Assembly: GCA_008508345.1 (NCBI GenBank)
Contig: QNGE01000110.1
Location: 235,913-299,912, forward strand
Direction: 5' to 3'
DNA length: 64,000 bases
From: Paragonimus westermani
Taxonomy: Eukaryota > Platyhelminthes > Trematoda > Plagiorchiida > Troglotrematidae
Shown here: in pieces, positions 46,389 to 55,486 of the stretch
Numbering within the stretch: the first letter of the stretch is position 1
Layout of the letters: the number at the start of each line of letters is the position of its first letter
The notes under the pieces: generated by a model
The model's input: only the letters and a program-made list of their open reading frames with translations
Databases searched by the model: none
Told to the model about the DNA's origin: nothing
Program-made: the position numbers and the translations under genes

Positions 46389-48079
46389 CCCTAACAAGGG
46401 CGAACGCAATCCAGTCATGAAATTCCGGCTTTCTTCAAGAATAACGAGATCGGACATTGTGGAAGGTTCCACCGTTCGTAACAATCATGGCGTTATCGAG
46501 GCTGATCCTGCCATTCAGGACCAACGTTTTGCCACCGGACAATCAAGCACTTCGTTACCAATCGAGGCTGCTACAATGTCCTGTGAACTATTCCTCCTGT
46601 TGGATACCCATAACTATGGTGATTTCCCCCTATCTATTTATCCTAACTCCTTGAAGTTCACGAACGATCCTCTCATGCTGAATGCTTTGAGTAATTTTAA
46701 CAACCTTCTCAATGATAGGTTCCCACCTGAACAGAGTGCTGCTGAGCATGATTGTTGTTTGTTTGGGGCCCCTAGACCTATGCAGGGATCCGGCCCAGAG
46801 ATGGCGATGGGGACGGTGGTAGCCCCACCAGAGAAGATGGAGAGTGTGCCCAAATCTGATGCTGTTTTGCCCGTTTTGCTTAATCTTGCTCAAGTGAATG
46901 TTTCTAACGAAGTTTCTGACGATTTGTTAGAGGAAGAGCTGATCTTGAAGGCAGAGGAGCTGGAACTGTGACGTAGAGTGCTCGAACTCTATAAAAGACA
47001 AGTTAGGGCAGCAAAATCTGAGCCCGTCCCGACAGCCGGCACTAAGTTAAGTACACCATACCACCTTGGTCAAGCGAGGGCCTCCAAAACAAACCCCTTT
47101 TGTTTAGACCTTGTTGAGTCGTTAGAGCGGGCTCTCAGACCTTTGGATTTTGGAGCTAGTCTTCCGAAAATTGAGGTGGATAGTTTCGATGGGTTCCCGA
47201 AAAATTACTTTACCTTTCTCAGAAATTTTGAAGGTAACGTGGTAGACAAGTTAGTTAAACGAAAGATCGGAGCTTTTATATTTGTTGCATTATTGTCGTA
47301 GTAGAGCGAAAGAGGCAGTTAAGCACTGTTCACTCTCGCCGAAGAAAGTGGCTTTTACAGAGGTTATGAGGATTTTGCACCAGCAGTTTGGCCGCCGATA
47401 TGATATTATGCTAGCGGTAAGTAAGGAGGTTTTCATGGGTCTTAGATTAGATGTGATATATTTTCGTGGAAACGATTTGCGACCTGCCAAGGGATTGATT
47501 ACTCGCCAGCTAGGCAGCACAATGGTAGAAATTGCTGAACTGCACAATGCCACCATTCATCGCAGACACACTGACCAAATCCAGTTTCGAAGCACTGAAA
47601 AAATGTCCATGGAGGAAGCAGAACACAGTGTGCTGCAAGAGTTCGATGCTCCGAGAATATCAGAACGATTGACGAATATTTATGCGGAGGCTTCTAGAAG
47701 ACGGGAAGGTTGTGATGGAAATCTCGATTCACCGATTATCCAAACCCCGACACAACAGAACATCTGACAGATGGCCAATCCAAAGATCGCGTCAAAGATA
47801 CAACGTCAGGATTGGACCAACGGTCGCAGTGTTGTGCTTTCTGCTATTCGCCAAGTCATTTGTTCCGTATTCCACCAATCAACATACAGTTTATGGTGTT
47901 GCATGTGCTAATGAGATCAGCCAAAGACAGGCTGTGATTTCTCTAATGCTGTTGTACATCAATAAATTCGGTGTCTCAATCAATGAATAACAATTGCTTA
48001 CTGCTGCCAGTACCAGGACTTCGTCTTATTACATGCGTGGGAGGTTTCAATTCAAGTACTATTTCTGGGGCTATTCGAA
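46389..48079 (+). mobile_element. BEL-gag/gypsy chimeric unit, truncated
   Basis: Repeats 43679-45369 at a 2710-bp offset with very few changes (for example the codon at 46801-46803 changed Ile to Met). It carries the same stop (46969-46971) and frameshift. Identity ends at 48079 inside the gypsy gag, although weak similarity (GTATCACAAA, GCCTC) continues for some 30 bases. Confidence 0.85.
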
Positions 48080-48083
48080 TTCC

Positions 48084-49000
48084 CCAATTCTGTGTATCAC
48101 AAAATGCCTCATCAATTTCATGAATGGCAATTTTAAAAGAAAGACAGTTTGAGTTCACTGAGTCAGATACAAGGCCCAGTGTATTTGAGAATGTCCTGAA
48201 TGTGTTTACTCTGCTTTCTGGCAGTTTCGGGATGAAGTCTTTGTTGCAGCATTTTGAAGCCAGTAACAAATGAGGTCACGGGTTAGAAGCGTGTGGTCAC
48301 AATACATCAGCGGCGCTTTGATGACCACTTTGTCTACCAGGTGAGCCTCATTCGTGATGACCAGATCAGGGAAGGAGGGTGTCTGTCCTGGACGGTGCCT
48401 TGTAGATAGATCAACATTGTGTCCAGGCTTCCTCATGGATCAACATTTCCAATGGTTTCCAGAATCCGCAGTCAGAGTCCTCATCCGAAGCAGCTGTAGA
48501 GTTGAGTTTGGGTGTATTGAAGTCACCCATAATGAGAGGGGAGGAATTGCCTCGTCGTCCGATACGCTACATGACAGCAAACGGTATACAACACTGAAAA
48601 GGAGCGTGTCACGACTGAGAAGTTGCACTTTGATCCAGAGCGTATCGCATTTCTCTGGGAAGGTATATTACCCTACGACAGCTGGCACCGGGGGCTTCTG
48701 GTTTAGGAAGACGGTACGGCCTCCCATGTGTCCACGGGAGGAGTCCGTTCGGTACAAGGAGTCTTCATGACCATGCAGTTCATTATCACTGATGTCCGCG
48801 CAGGGCCAAGTCTCTGTTAAAGCAAGAGTGTGAAAGCCGCTGTCGTGGACCAACTGTCTGATTTCCGGTAGTTTGTTCAGAAAGCTCAGACAGTTGGTGT
48901 ACACACCCTCTTGGAGGGTAGCGGCCGTTTCATCACAGCCTGGGCATAAGTGTACGTCTCTGTGGGACGTTTCTTCCGCCTCTGTTAGTGCAAGGTCGAT
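48084..49000 (-). pseudogene. LINE APE-type endonuclease fragment (CR1-like)
   Basis: On the minus strand, 48904-48668 reads YTNCLSFLNKLPEIRQLVHD, then LALTETWPCADISDNEL, the start of an APE endonuclease (N and E of the ETW motif present). The fragment 48628-48440 continues it (QLLSRDTLLFSVVYRLLS). The fragment 48436-48206 has TRHRPGQTPSFPDLVITNEA and YCDHTLLTRDLICYW, the C-terminal D/H motifs. The RT is absent. It abuts the end of the truncated BEL chimera, so one insertion cut the other or a recombination joined them. There are several frameshifts. Confidence 0.8.
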
Positions 49001-49233
49001 GGGTTTCGGACGGCCGTCAATTTCGGAGTTTCTGGAAGTGAGTTGCAGTTTTAACCTTCAAAAATTTGGATTGGGATGGAGATTAGAAGATAACTTAAAA
49101 CGAAATAACTCCGATCCAGTCGAGGAAAGAGCGGCTGGAATGAGTCAAGTGTGAGCCATTTTGGATGCGGTGTGTGACCCCAGCCGAATCATCGGGGTAT
49201 AAATCTTGGAGATAAAGCTTGTTGTAGGAGAAC

Positions 49234-49417
49234 TGTGATGAATGTCATTGAACATATCCTCTCACGTCAATTATGTAGTTTCAGGTTGTACACTTGTGAT
49301 GCGGCGCGTAATTCTAATACGAGCGTTTGATTGTCGTTCATTCGTTGTGTTCTGCTCAATTCGGACATACTGGCTACTGGCATCGCGTTAAGTTCTATCT
49401 ATTCGCGAAATATCACA
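49234..49417 (+). repeat. Gypsy 5' LTR (184 bp)
   Basis: TGTGAT...ATCACA ends; pairs with 53740-53923. Confidence 0.9.
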
Positions 49418-49638
49418 TTGGCGTCGCGGCAGTCTTCAATATCATTGAATCTTATGTTTCTCGAAACTTTGGACATTCATTTATTCCCTCGTGATATTGA
49501 GGATTATTTTGAACGAGTTAAACTGTGGTGTAGGACCGTAACGGCCTAGCTGAGGAGACAAAGTCAGCCTTCTTCCTCTCAAAAGTGTTAAAAGATGCTT
49601 ATTGCTTCCTAAAGAATTAATCTTATCCAGATTGACTG

Positions 49639-50260
49639 ATGGATCTCACATATGTGCGCATTAAGAAAACACTGCTCGGTCATGTCATTCTTGTAAAGTC
49701 TGAGGTCGCCGGACGAACCAAATTCAATATCACGAAACACCAACCGAACCATTCAGTCCGTGACTTTATTCTCCAAATCCAAACTCAGTCAGCGAGGTGC
49801 GGTTTTGGTGATCAGTTGAAGGTCCAACGTCTTGACCGACTCATCGCCGGTATTAATGCACCGGATCTACATAGACACCCATTGATACTTTGAAAACCTA
49901 CGTATCAAAATACCAAGGTCATCTGTACGAAGACGTTAATAATACAGTCCATGGTGGGAGTTCTAGTGAGACCTCGGTCTTGTTTGGGTCGATGAAAAAG
50001 CGATCTACAGAACACAGTACTCTGCGGCTATTCAATTCGGCTCCTAACTATGGTCCTCAATCAGTTTATCAAAATTCTTCGCAACAATCGACACATTTCA
50101 CTGGCAAATTCGGGGGTTGTGCCTCATGTGGCAAGAAACATTCCAAATACACATGCATTCACCGCAGCTCTGTATGCCACGGGTGTGGGGAATGAGGTCA
50201 TTTTCAAATTGTCTCTAAGTCGAAAAGAATTTGCCAATTTATAGTAACTGGTCAAAATGA
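49639..50260 (+). pseudogene. Gypsy gag with zinc knuckle
   Basis: The gag core HSVRDFILQIQTQSARCGFGD, then RLDRLIAGINAPDLHRH, is seen at 49755-49885, followed by a frameshift at 49893. The nucleocapsid part lies at 50125-50220 with CASCGKKHSKYTC and VCHGCGE. A TGA at 50193-50195 interrupts the second knuckle just before its G-H pair. Confidence 0.8.
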
Positions 50261-50282
50261 ATTTGATGCTACATGTGACAAG

Positions 50283-50480
50283 ATGGAGTCCTTTACTTTG
50301 GTAGTTGATTCACCTACTTCAGTTTATTTATTCCACACCCTTTTCACAGTACGCGGCACGAGGCATGATTTCATCATTGACACTGGCAATGTAGAATCTG
50401 TCATACCACAGACCTCTATCACAGTTCCATCCAAATTACATACTTCACCATTGTTCTGTTACCATAAGAGGTATAATTAG
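50283..50480 (+). pseudogene. Gypsy aspartic protease
   Basis: HDFIIDTGNVESVIP at about 50364-50410 carries the DTG active site. Asn follows it in place of the usual Ala or Ser. The frame stops at 50478-50480, before the second half of the fold is complete in this frame; it continues shifted from 50497. Confidence 0.75.
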
Positions 50481-50496
50481 TCATTCCATTTCTGTT

Positions 50497-52100
50497 TTGG
50501 GTACAGTCACTAATTCGATCTTTAAAGAACAATCCAAGCCACTTGATTGCACCTCTGTTGTTTTTCGCCATGGCACATTCATTCTGCGGCTAAAAGTTTT
50601 AAAAATGCTTCATATCCATGTTTCCTTGCTTGTACCATCGAGTAATTCCACAAGCTTGAAATACCTGATTCTCCAGTGCTCGGGGGCCAGGAGCGACATG
50701 AATATACCTCCAGTTAAACTAGAAGTAACTGGTGGTCCGGTTTTTCTGAAACGCCGTATAATTCCTTATGGACTCCGTGAGCCGGTAACGAACGTGCTCA
50801 GAGAGCTGCTAGGGAAGTGCGTTAATGGGCCTATTGATTCATCCTCTTGGGCCACGCCGATTGTGACACTCTTAAAGTCTGTAACGGACAAGTGGGTATG
50901 CGCTCGACACTTGTCCACAAACAATTTGAAACGCCTTTCCTGAAGAGCAATCGAAACGTAGTTTCATCAGACATTGAACCAAAAGAACACGTCAGGGATT
51001 GGAACCGCACCGTATATTTCCAGTAATGTTAGGAAATATGATAAGCAGTTAGTTCTGGCCTAATCTGGGACCAACGGCAGCAACCAAGGGAAGGAAGGAA
51101 AGGAGCGCGAAGTGGGCCACAGTCCATTCGGCGACGATGGAAAGCGCGCCAAGTCAAAAGTGCGTGGAAAATTCGAGCGCGTTAAACTACGCTCGAAAAG
51201 GTTCAGGTCAAACGACCTTGAATAATGGGGGAACAGATGGGTCGTTAGAAGAGGAGCAAACATATGCTGCGTGCAGTTAGTTGCACGGTTGAAGTAGGTG
51301 GCACCGAGTTCATTTCAGGCCTTCTATAACAGGCGTCCACAGAATAATGCGTACAGAACGGGCATGCAATAAAACATGGTTGCAGCCGGGATCCTTAGAG
51401 AAGCCACACGATCGCTGGTCACTACAAGTCTGGTGGGAAAACTGGGCGAATATGTGGAGATTATCGACTTACTGTAAATCGATGCCTTAAGCAACATACA
51501 TGTACTACTGCTGAACTGGCAGACATTCTGAACAAGCTTTCAGGATCCAAAGTTTTCTCCAAGATTGAATTGAGGGATGCATATCTATAAATTCCTTTGG
51601 ATAAGACATCAATGCCGATAACAACAATCAATACACCTAATGGACTTTTTCAGTACCTATTTTTGCCGTTTGGACTTAGTAACTCTCCTGCCATCTTTCA
51701 GCAGGTAATGAATAATATTGTGGATGGTATTGATGGTGTTGAAGTTTATCAGGATGATATCTTAGTACATGCTCCAGACACGTTAACCCATGATTCTTGT
51801 CTTTTGAAACTATCCCAACAGTTTTTTGACAAGAACATGACTGTTAATCCAAACAAATGCGATTTTACTGCAAGCAGTTTCGAGTGTCTCGGTTACTTAG
51901 TTGACGGTAACGGATCCAAACCTGATGCCATACGTCTACACCAATTAGTTAATGCACCTTCACCCACAAACCTATCCGAATTGCGTTCTTTGTTAGGTGC
52001 TTTGCAGTACTACTCCCGTTTCATTCCAAATTTCTCTCAACTTGCTGAATGTTTATTCCAGTTGCTTCTGAGAAGCAGTCCACGTGGACTCCAACTCATG
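50497..52100 (+). pseudogene. Gypsy reverse transcriptase, split by a solo LTR
   Basis: Upstream half: a VKLEVTGGPVFLKRR-type start at 50710-50755, then WATPIVTLLKS at 50848-50880. After the nested LTR (50880-51426) the same frame family resumes with GGKTGRICGDYRLTVN. A TAA in the DAYLQIPL motif (51590) follows, then the long open part 51597-52184: FLPFGLSNSPAIFQQ, VYQDDILVHAP (the catalytic YXDD, present as YQDD), LGYLVDGNGSKP and LRSLLGALQYYSRFIPNF. Confidence 0.85.
50880..51426. repeat. Solo LTR nested in the gypsy RT (547 bp)
   Basis: Begins TGTAACGG and ends TCACTACA (TGTA/TACA termini), flanked by the 4-bp duplication AGTC (50876-50879 and 51427-51430; AAGTCTG is repeated over 7 bp). 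Removing it leaves the RT reading frame continuous across the site. An AATAAA lies at about 51369. A 9-bp stem GGACAAGTG/CACTTGTCC sits at its start (50885-50915). Strand is taken as + from the AATAAA; the parent family is not identified. Confidence 0.8.
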
Positions 52101-53104
52101 AACGGTGTGTACGTCAATTCTCAAACTTCTTGTCACACGATGCCACACATCGTCCATCTTCTTTTAAAATTATGCCTGTTTTGATTACTGATGCTTCTCC
52201 AGTTGGAACCGGAGCTGTGATTGAACAAGACAACAAACTAGTTGTGTGTATATCACGCCGACTTATTCCAGCAGAAAGGGGTTATGCTCAGACACGCGCT
52301 GAAGCTCTGGCGGTATACTGGACAGTAAAACGGCTTCATAAGTATCTGTTTGGAATACCATTCAAAATTGTATCGGATCATGGAGCACTGAAATTCATCT
52401 ATAATCCTGAAAAGTCATTGGCACGTTCTGCATCAGCCATGGTTCAACGATGGAGCATAGCACTCAGTGCATATGACTATACTGTACTGCACAAATCAAC
52501 CGACCAAATCAAACATATGGATTACTTGTCACGTGTTCCATATACATCTGAGCAAACTTCGAGTAATGATTGCCTTCTGATCCAGCCACCTCCGGTTACC
52601 CGAACAGAGTTGATTCGCGTCACTCAACGTCACTTCTCACCCATTCTCAGTGCGCTACGACGTGGTTGGCTCCCACAAGTCAGACAGAAATTTCCCACAT
52701 TATATGTGAGTCGGGAGGAATTATCACTCACTCCAGATGGATTATTGAACTTGAATGACAGAATTGTTATTCCTCCAACCCTTCGTGGAGCTGTTCTGGA
52801 CAGTCTACATCTTGGTGTTGAAAAGACCAGATTAACGTGCTGGTGGCCAGAGATTGACGCTGATATTTGTCATCTGGCTAAAGGTTGTTCATCTTGCCAT
52901 TACGAATTCCACAATTCACCGTCTAAACGGACTCCCTGGCCAATGTCAATTGAGGTCTGGCACCGGGTTCATGCGGATTACTGTGGTCCTTTTCTTGACA
53001 CGTTTTATGCGCTAGTAGTGGTCGATTCCTATTCGAAGTGGCCGGATAGACATTCACAACAACGCCCACTGCAGAATTCACTATGTACGCATTCAGAAGA
53101 ATAG
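52049..53104 (+). pseudogene. Gypsy RNase H and integrase N-terminus
   Basis: A 351-codon open frame. RNase H: LITDASPVGTGAVIEQ (first Asp), ISRRLIPAERGYAQTRAEAL (catalytic Glu region), IVSDHGALKFIY (Asp). The DYLSRVPY motif at about 52515-52540 marks its end. Integrase: LDSLHLGVEKTRLTCWWPEID with the His pair partly changed, CSSCHYEF (C-X2-C), then VHADYCGPF and ALVVVDSYSKWPD with the first catalytic Asp. The frame breaks at 53040-53104. Confidence 0.85.
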
Positions 53105-53690
53105 TCAGCACAGAAGGTATCCCTCTTGTGTTAGTGACTGATAATGGTACCCATTTCACTACCAACCTTCTAACTACTTGACTCAACGGTATTAGATGCA
53201 GGCATCTATTTACCCCTGCTCGACATCCCTGCTCTAATGGTCAGGCTGAAAACACTCAAAAGTGCTATAGCCTCTCTTCAGTGTACTACATTCAGTGACC
53301 TTGAAAAAGGTGTCGACAATTTCTTGCTACAATGTCGTAATGCATGTCATTCAACTACACGTGAAAGCCCCGCCAAACTTTTTAAGGGACGGTCTGTGAG
53401 GTCAAACATGATGTGTATTCAATCATCTGAAGTTACCTTTTATCGTGGTAATGACTTGAGACCGTCATCTTGTTTACTTCTGATGAATCTTGGTGAATGC
53501 TTACACTGAACTCTAGACGTTGATGATTTATTTGTACATATTCGACATGTGTATCAGATACTTTTTGAGGATGCAGGTCAGTTCGTTCCAAATTCTAGTG
53601 TGATTTCAGATAATGATGATTCTGCTCTAGATTCGAATTCGAACCAAGAAATGACAAGCATAGCTCGTAGGTCTTCAAGGTTGCAAGAGT
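53105..53690 (+). pseudogene. Gypsy integrase core and C-terminus
   Basis: Continues the preceding ORF in shifted frames: LVTDNGTHFTTNLLTT (second Asp) at 53131-53175, HPCSNGQAENTQK (catalytic Glu) at 53222-53262, then NACHSTTRESPAKLFKG and YRGNDLRPSS, ending in the basic tail ARRSSRLQE near 53670-53690. Confidence 0.8.
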
Positions 53691-53739
53691 AGCCAAAAAG
53701 GATTTCAAGAACCCGCAGCCCGATTCAAAGTGTGGTGGA

Positions 53740-53923
53740 TGTGATGAATGTCATTGAACATATCCTCTCACGTCAATTATGGAGGTTTAGGTTGAACACA
53801 TGTGATGCGGCGCGTAATTCTAATCCGGGCGTTTGACTGTCGTTCATTCTTTGTGTTTTGCTCATTTTGGATATACTGGCTACTGGTCACGCGTTTAGTT
53901 CTATCTATTCACGAAATATCACA
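53740..53923 (+). repeat. Gypsy 3' LTR (184 bp)
   Basis: Partner of 49234-49417. Confidence 0.9.
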
Positions 53924-54548
53924 GAAAATTTTCACGGGGCGAAAGGGTTGGGAGTCTAGAGGAACAGTGGTGATTCTTAACACCTTTGGGATCTGTTCTC
54001 CCGGACCCTTAGGACTGACCTTCCTAGGGAAAGGAGGCAGCCTCGTGTGATGTGGGCGCTTGATTTGGTCCATTCGGGGACACTGGTCCCCTCTTGAGAA
54101 CAAGGATAAAGAGTTTCAAGTTAGCTTGAAGTATGGAGTTAGCCATGATTCATGGCATTGTTCTAGCATGCTGGGAGCGCTTCTGCCACCCCCACGATGG
54201 GAGATCCAGCGAGACTCCCCTGAGATTGGCGTGGCTTTTCTCCAATTCAGCCACGTTTTCCAGTACCTCTTCTGCGTCAATATTTGCGGGTGACGTCATA
54301 AGAATTCAAAGTGACTTGGTATTTTTGGAGCGAGGTTTGCTGGCGGTGACCATCTTTGTAACCTCTGGAGGGAGAAAGGCGTTTAATAGCGCTCATCGCC
54401 TCACTTATTCTCAGAGTGTTTTTCAAACAATATTCTGAAGGGCTAGAAGTCAACGTGTGCTTGTTTAATGCAGCCGGAATGCGGTTTGCAAATGGCGCAC
54501 AACATTCCGCCGCGGCACATTTGATTTCGCCCGTGCAGTTGGTCAACC
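53924..54548 (+). promoter_or_regulatory. Upstream flank of the acidic-protein gene
   Basis: A 625-bp interval between the gypsy 3' LTR and the ATG of the gene. No TATA box or other element is convincing. Ten bases before the ATG is a pyrimidine-poor CCCGTGCAG that could be a 3' splice site for cis- or trans-splicing of a leader; this is speculative. Confidence 0.3.
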
Positions 54549-55486
54549 ATGGAGTCCGCAGGAATTGTTGCTGAAGTTCCCGTCGTAAGTCCGGCTGAAT
54601 TGTTTCATTTTACACATCTAGACGGCAGAAGAAGAAACCGAAGCTAAGTCTGATGATTTGAAACGTAAATCCAATGGAGGAGCACACGAAAACGGTTCCC
54701 ATGTGGCTAACGGCAAGGGCGATGAGCCCGTTGTAAAGAAATTGCGGGTCTCAGATGCGTGTGACGCTCAAATTGAAGGTTTGCGTAATATGTCTTCTCA
54801 TACTTTTCACAGATAAACCCGATCAAAGTGACGATAGAGAAGACGCAGAGGACTCGAACGACAGCACCGAATCAAAGGACGAAGGTGGGTTTACAACTGA
54901 TTAGCTGCCGTCCTCTTGTTTTTCTGGTGTAGGTTTTTTGTGTTTGGTCGTTGGTTATTTCTGGGCGTTTGGTGTCTTTTGATTTGCGTGAACGGCGCCG
55001 TCCTGTCGGGTAGCATACTAGTACGTTCAACACCTTTTCTGTTGTGGCTCCACCTTAGCCCGAGGCTAGTACCCCTTTACTGAGGACTACAATGTAGTTC
55101 CAACAGTTTTCCGCCGCTGCTGATACAATCGCAAGGCGTATTGGTTCACGGGTGCTGTTTCCGTGGATTCTGTGTTCAATCGGCAACTGAGTACGATCCG
55201 TAACGAATGCATGTATCCCGTCTTTCCCTTAAACGTTACCACTTTGTATGAACCCGTGCGTTACTATCAGCAGGCTTTAATGGCGCTGTCAATGTCTTCC
55301 TTTCCAGAGACAAACGACGGTGATGAAAATGATGAAGACAGTGCAAAGGAAGAGAACGAAGCAGAGGTCAATGGCAGCTCAGACACTGCAGATGGGCCCA
55401 ATGCTGACAACCTATCTACAGAATTCAAAGAATCTACGGAACAGTCGGCGCCTGACTCCGAGCCTGAAGTTGACTCAAAAGAGTGA
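54549..55486 (+). CDS. Acidic nuclear protein, prothymosin-like, four exons
   Basis: Exons: 54549-54584, 54622-54778, 54813-54884, 55308-55486, giving 444 bp and 147 residues plus stop. Introns are 37, 34 and 423 bp, all GT...AG (GTAAGT/CATCTAG, GTTTGC/TTTCACAG, GTGGGT/CTTTCCAG). The last two are both phase 1, and other nearby acceptors lead to early stops. The start has a good context (CAACCATGG). The protein has no hydrophobic segment. A basic pair, DLKRKS and VVKKLRV (residues about 24-58), looks like a bipartite nuclear signal. The last 80 residues are dominated by Asp, Glu and Ser (SKDEGETNDGDENDEDSAKE). This composition resembles prothymosin/parathymosin chromatin proteins, but it is compositional likeness, not proven homology. 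Alternative donor GTAATA at 54785 would also keep the frame. Introns this short fit flatworm 5' introns. Confidence 0.8.

Larger units (their letters stand above)
49234..53923 (+). mobile_element. Ty3/gypsy LTR retrotransposon, 4.7 kb, with nested solo LTR
   Basis: Two 184-bp LTRs (49234-49417 and 53740-53923), each starting TGTGAT and ending ATCACA, differ at about 18 positions (about 90 percent identity), so the copy is old. The first internal bases (TTGGCGTCGCGG) are a plausible primer-binding site and a purine-rich AAAGTGTGGTGGA precedes the 3' LTR. Flanking bases GAAC and GAAA are not a convincing target duplication. Domain order is gag, protease, RT, RNase H, integrase. Confidence 0.9.

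Noticed and set aside
34739..48079. A multi-copy host gene family
   Set aside because: The repeated frames are BEL gag and gypsy integrase/gag pieces bounded by LTRs, not host genes.
55163..55486. 107-codon single-exon gene
   Set aside because: Its last 59 codons are exon 4 of the acidic-protein gene; the first part is intron, with the CTTTCCAG acceptor at 55307 and a change of composition there.
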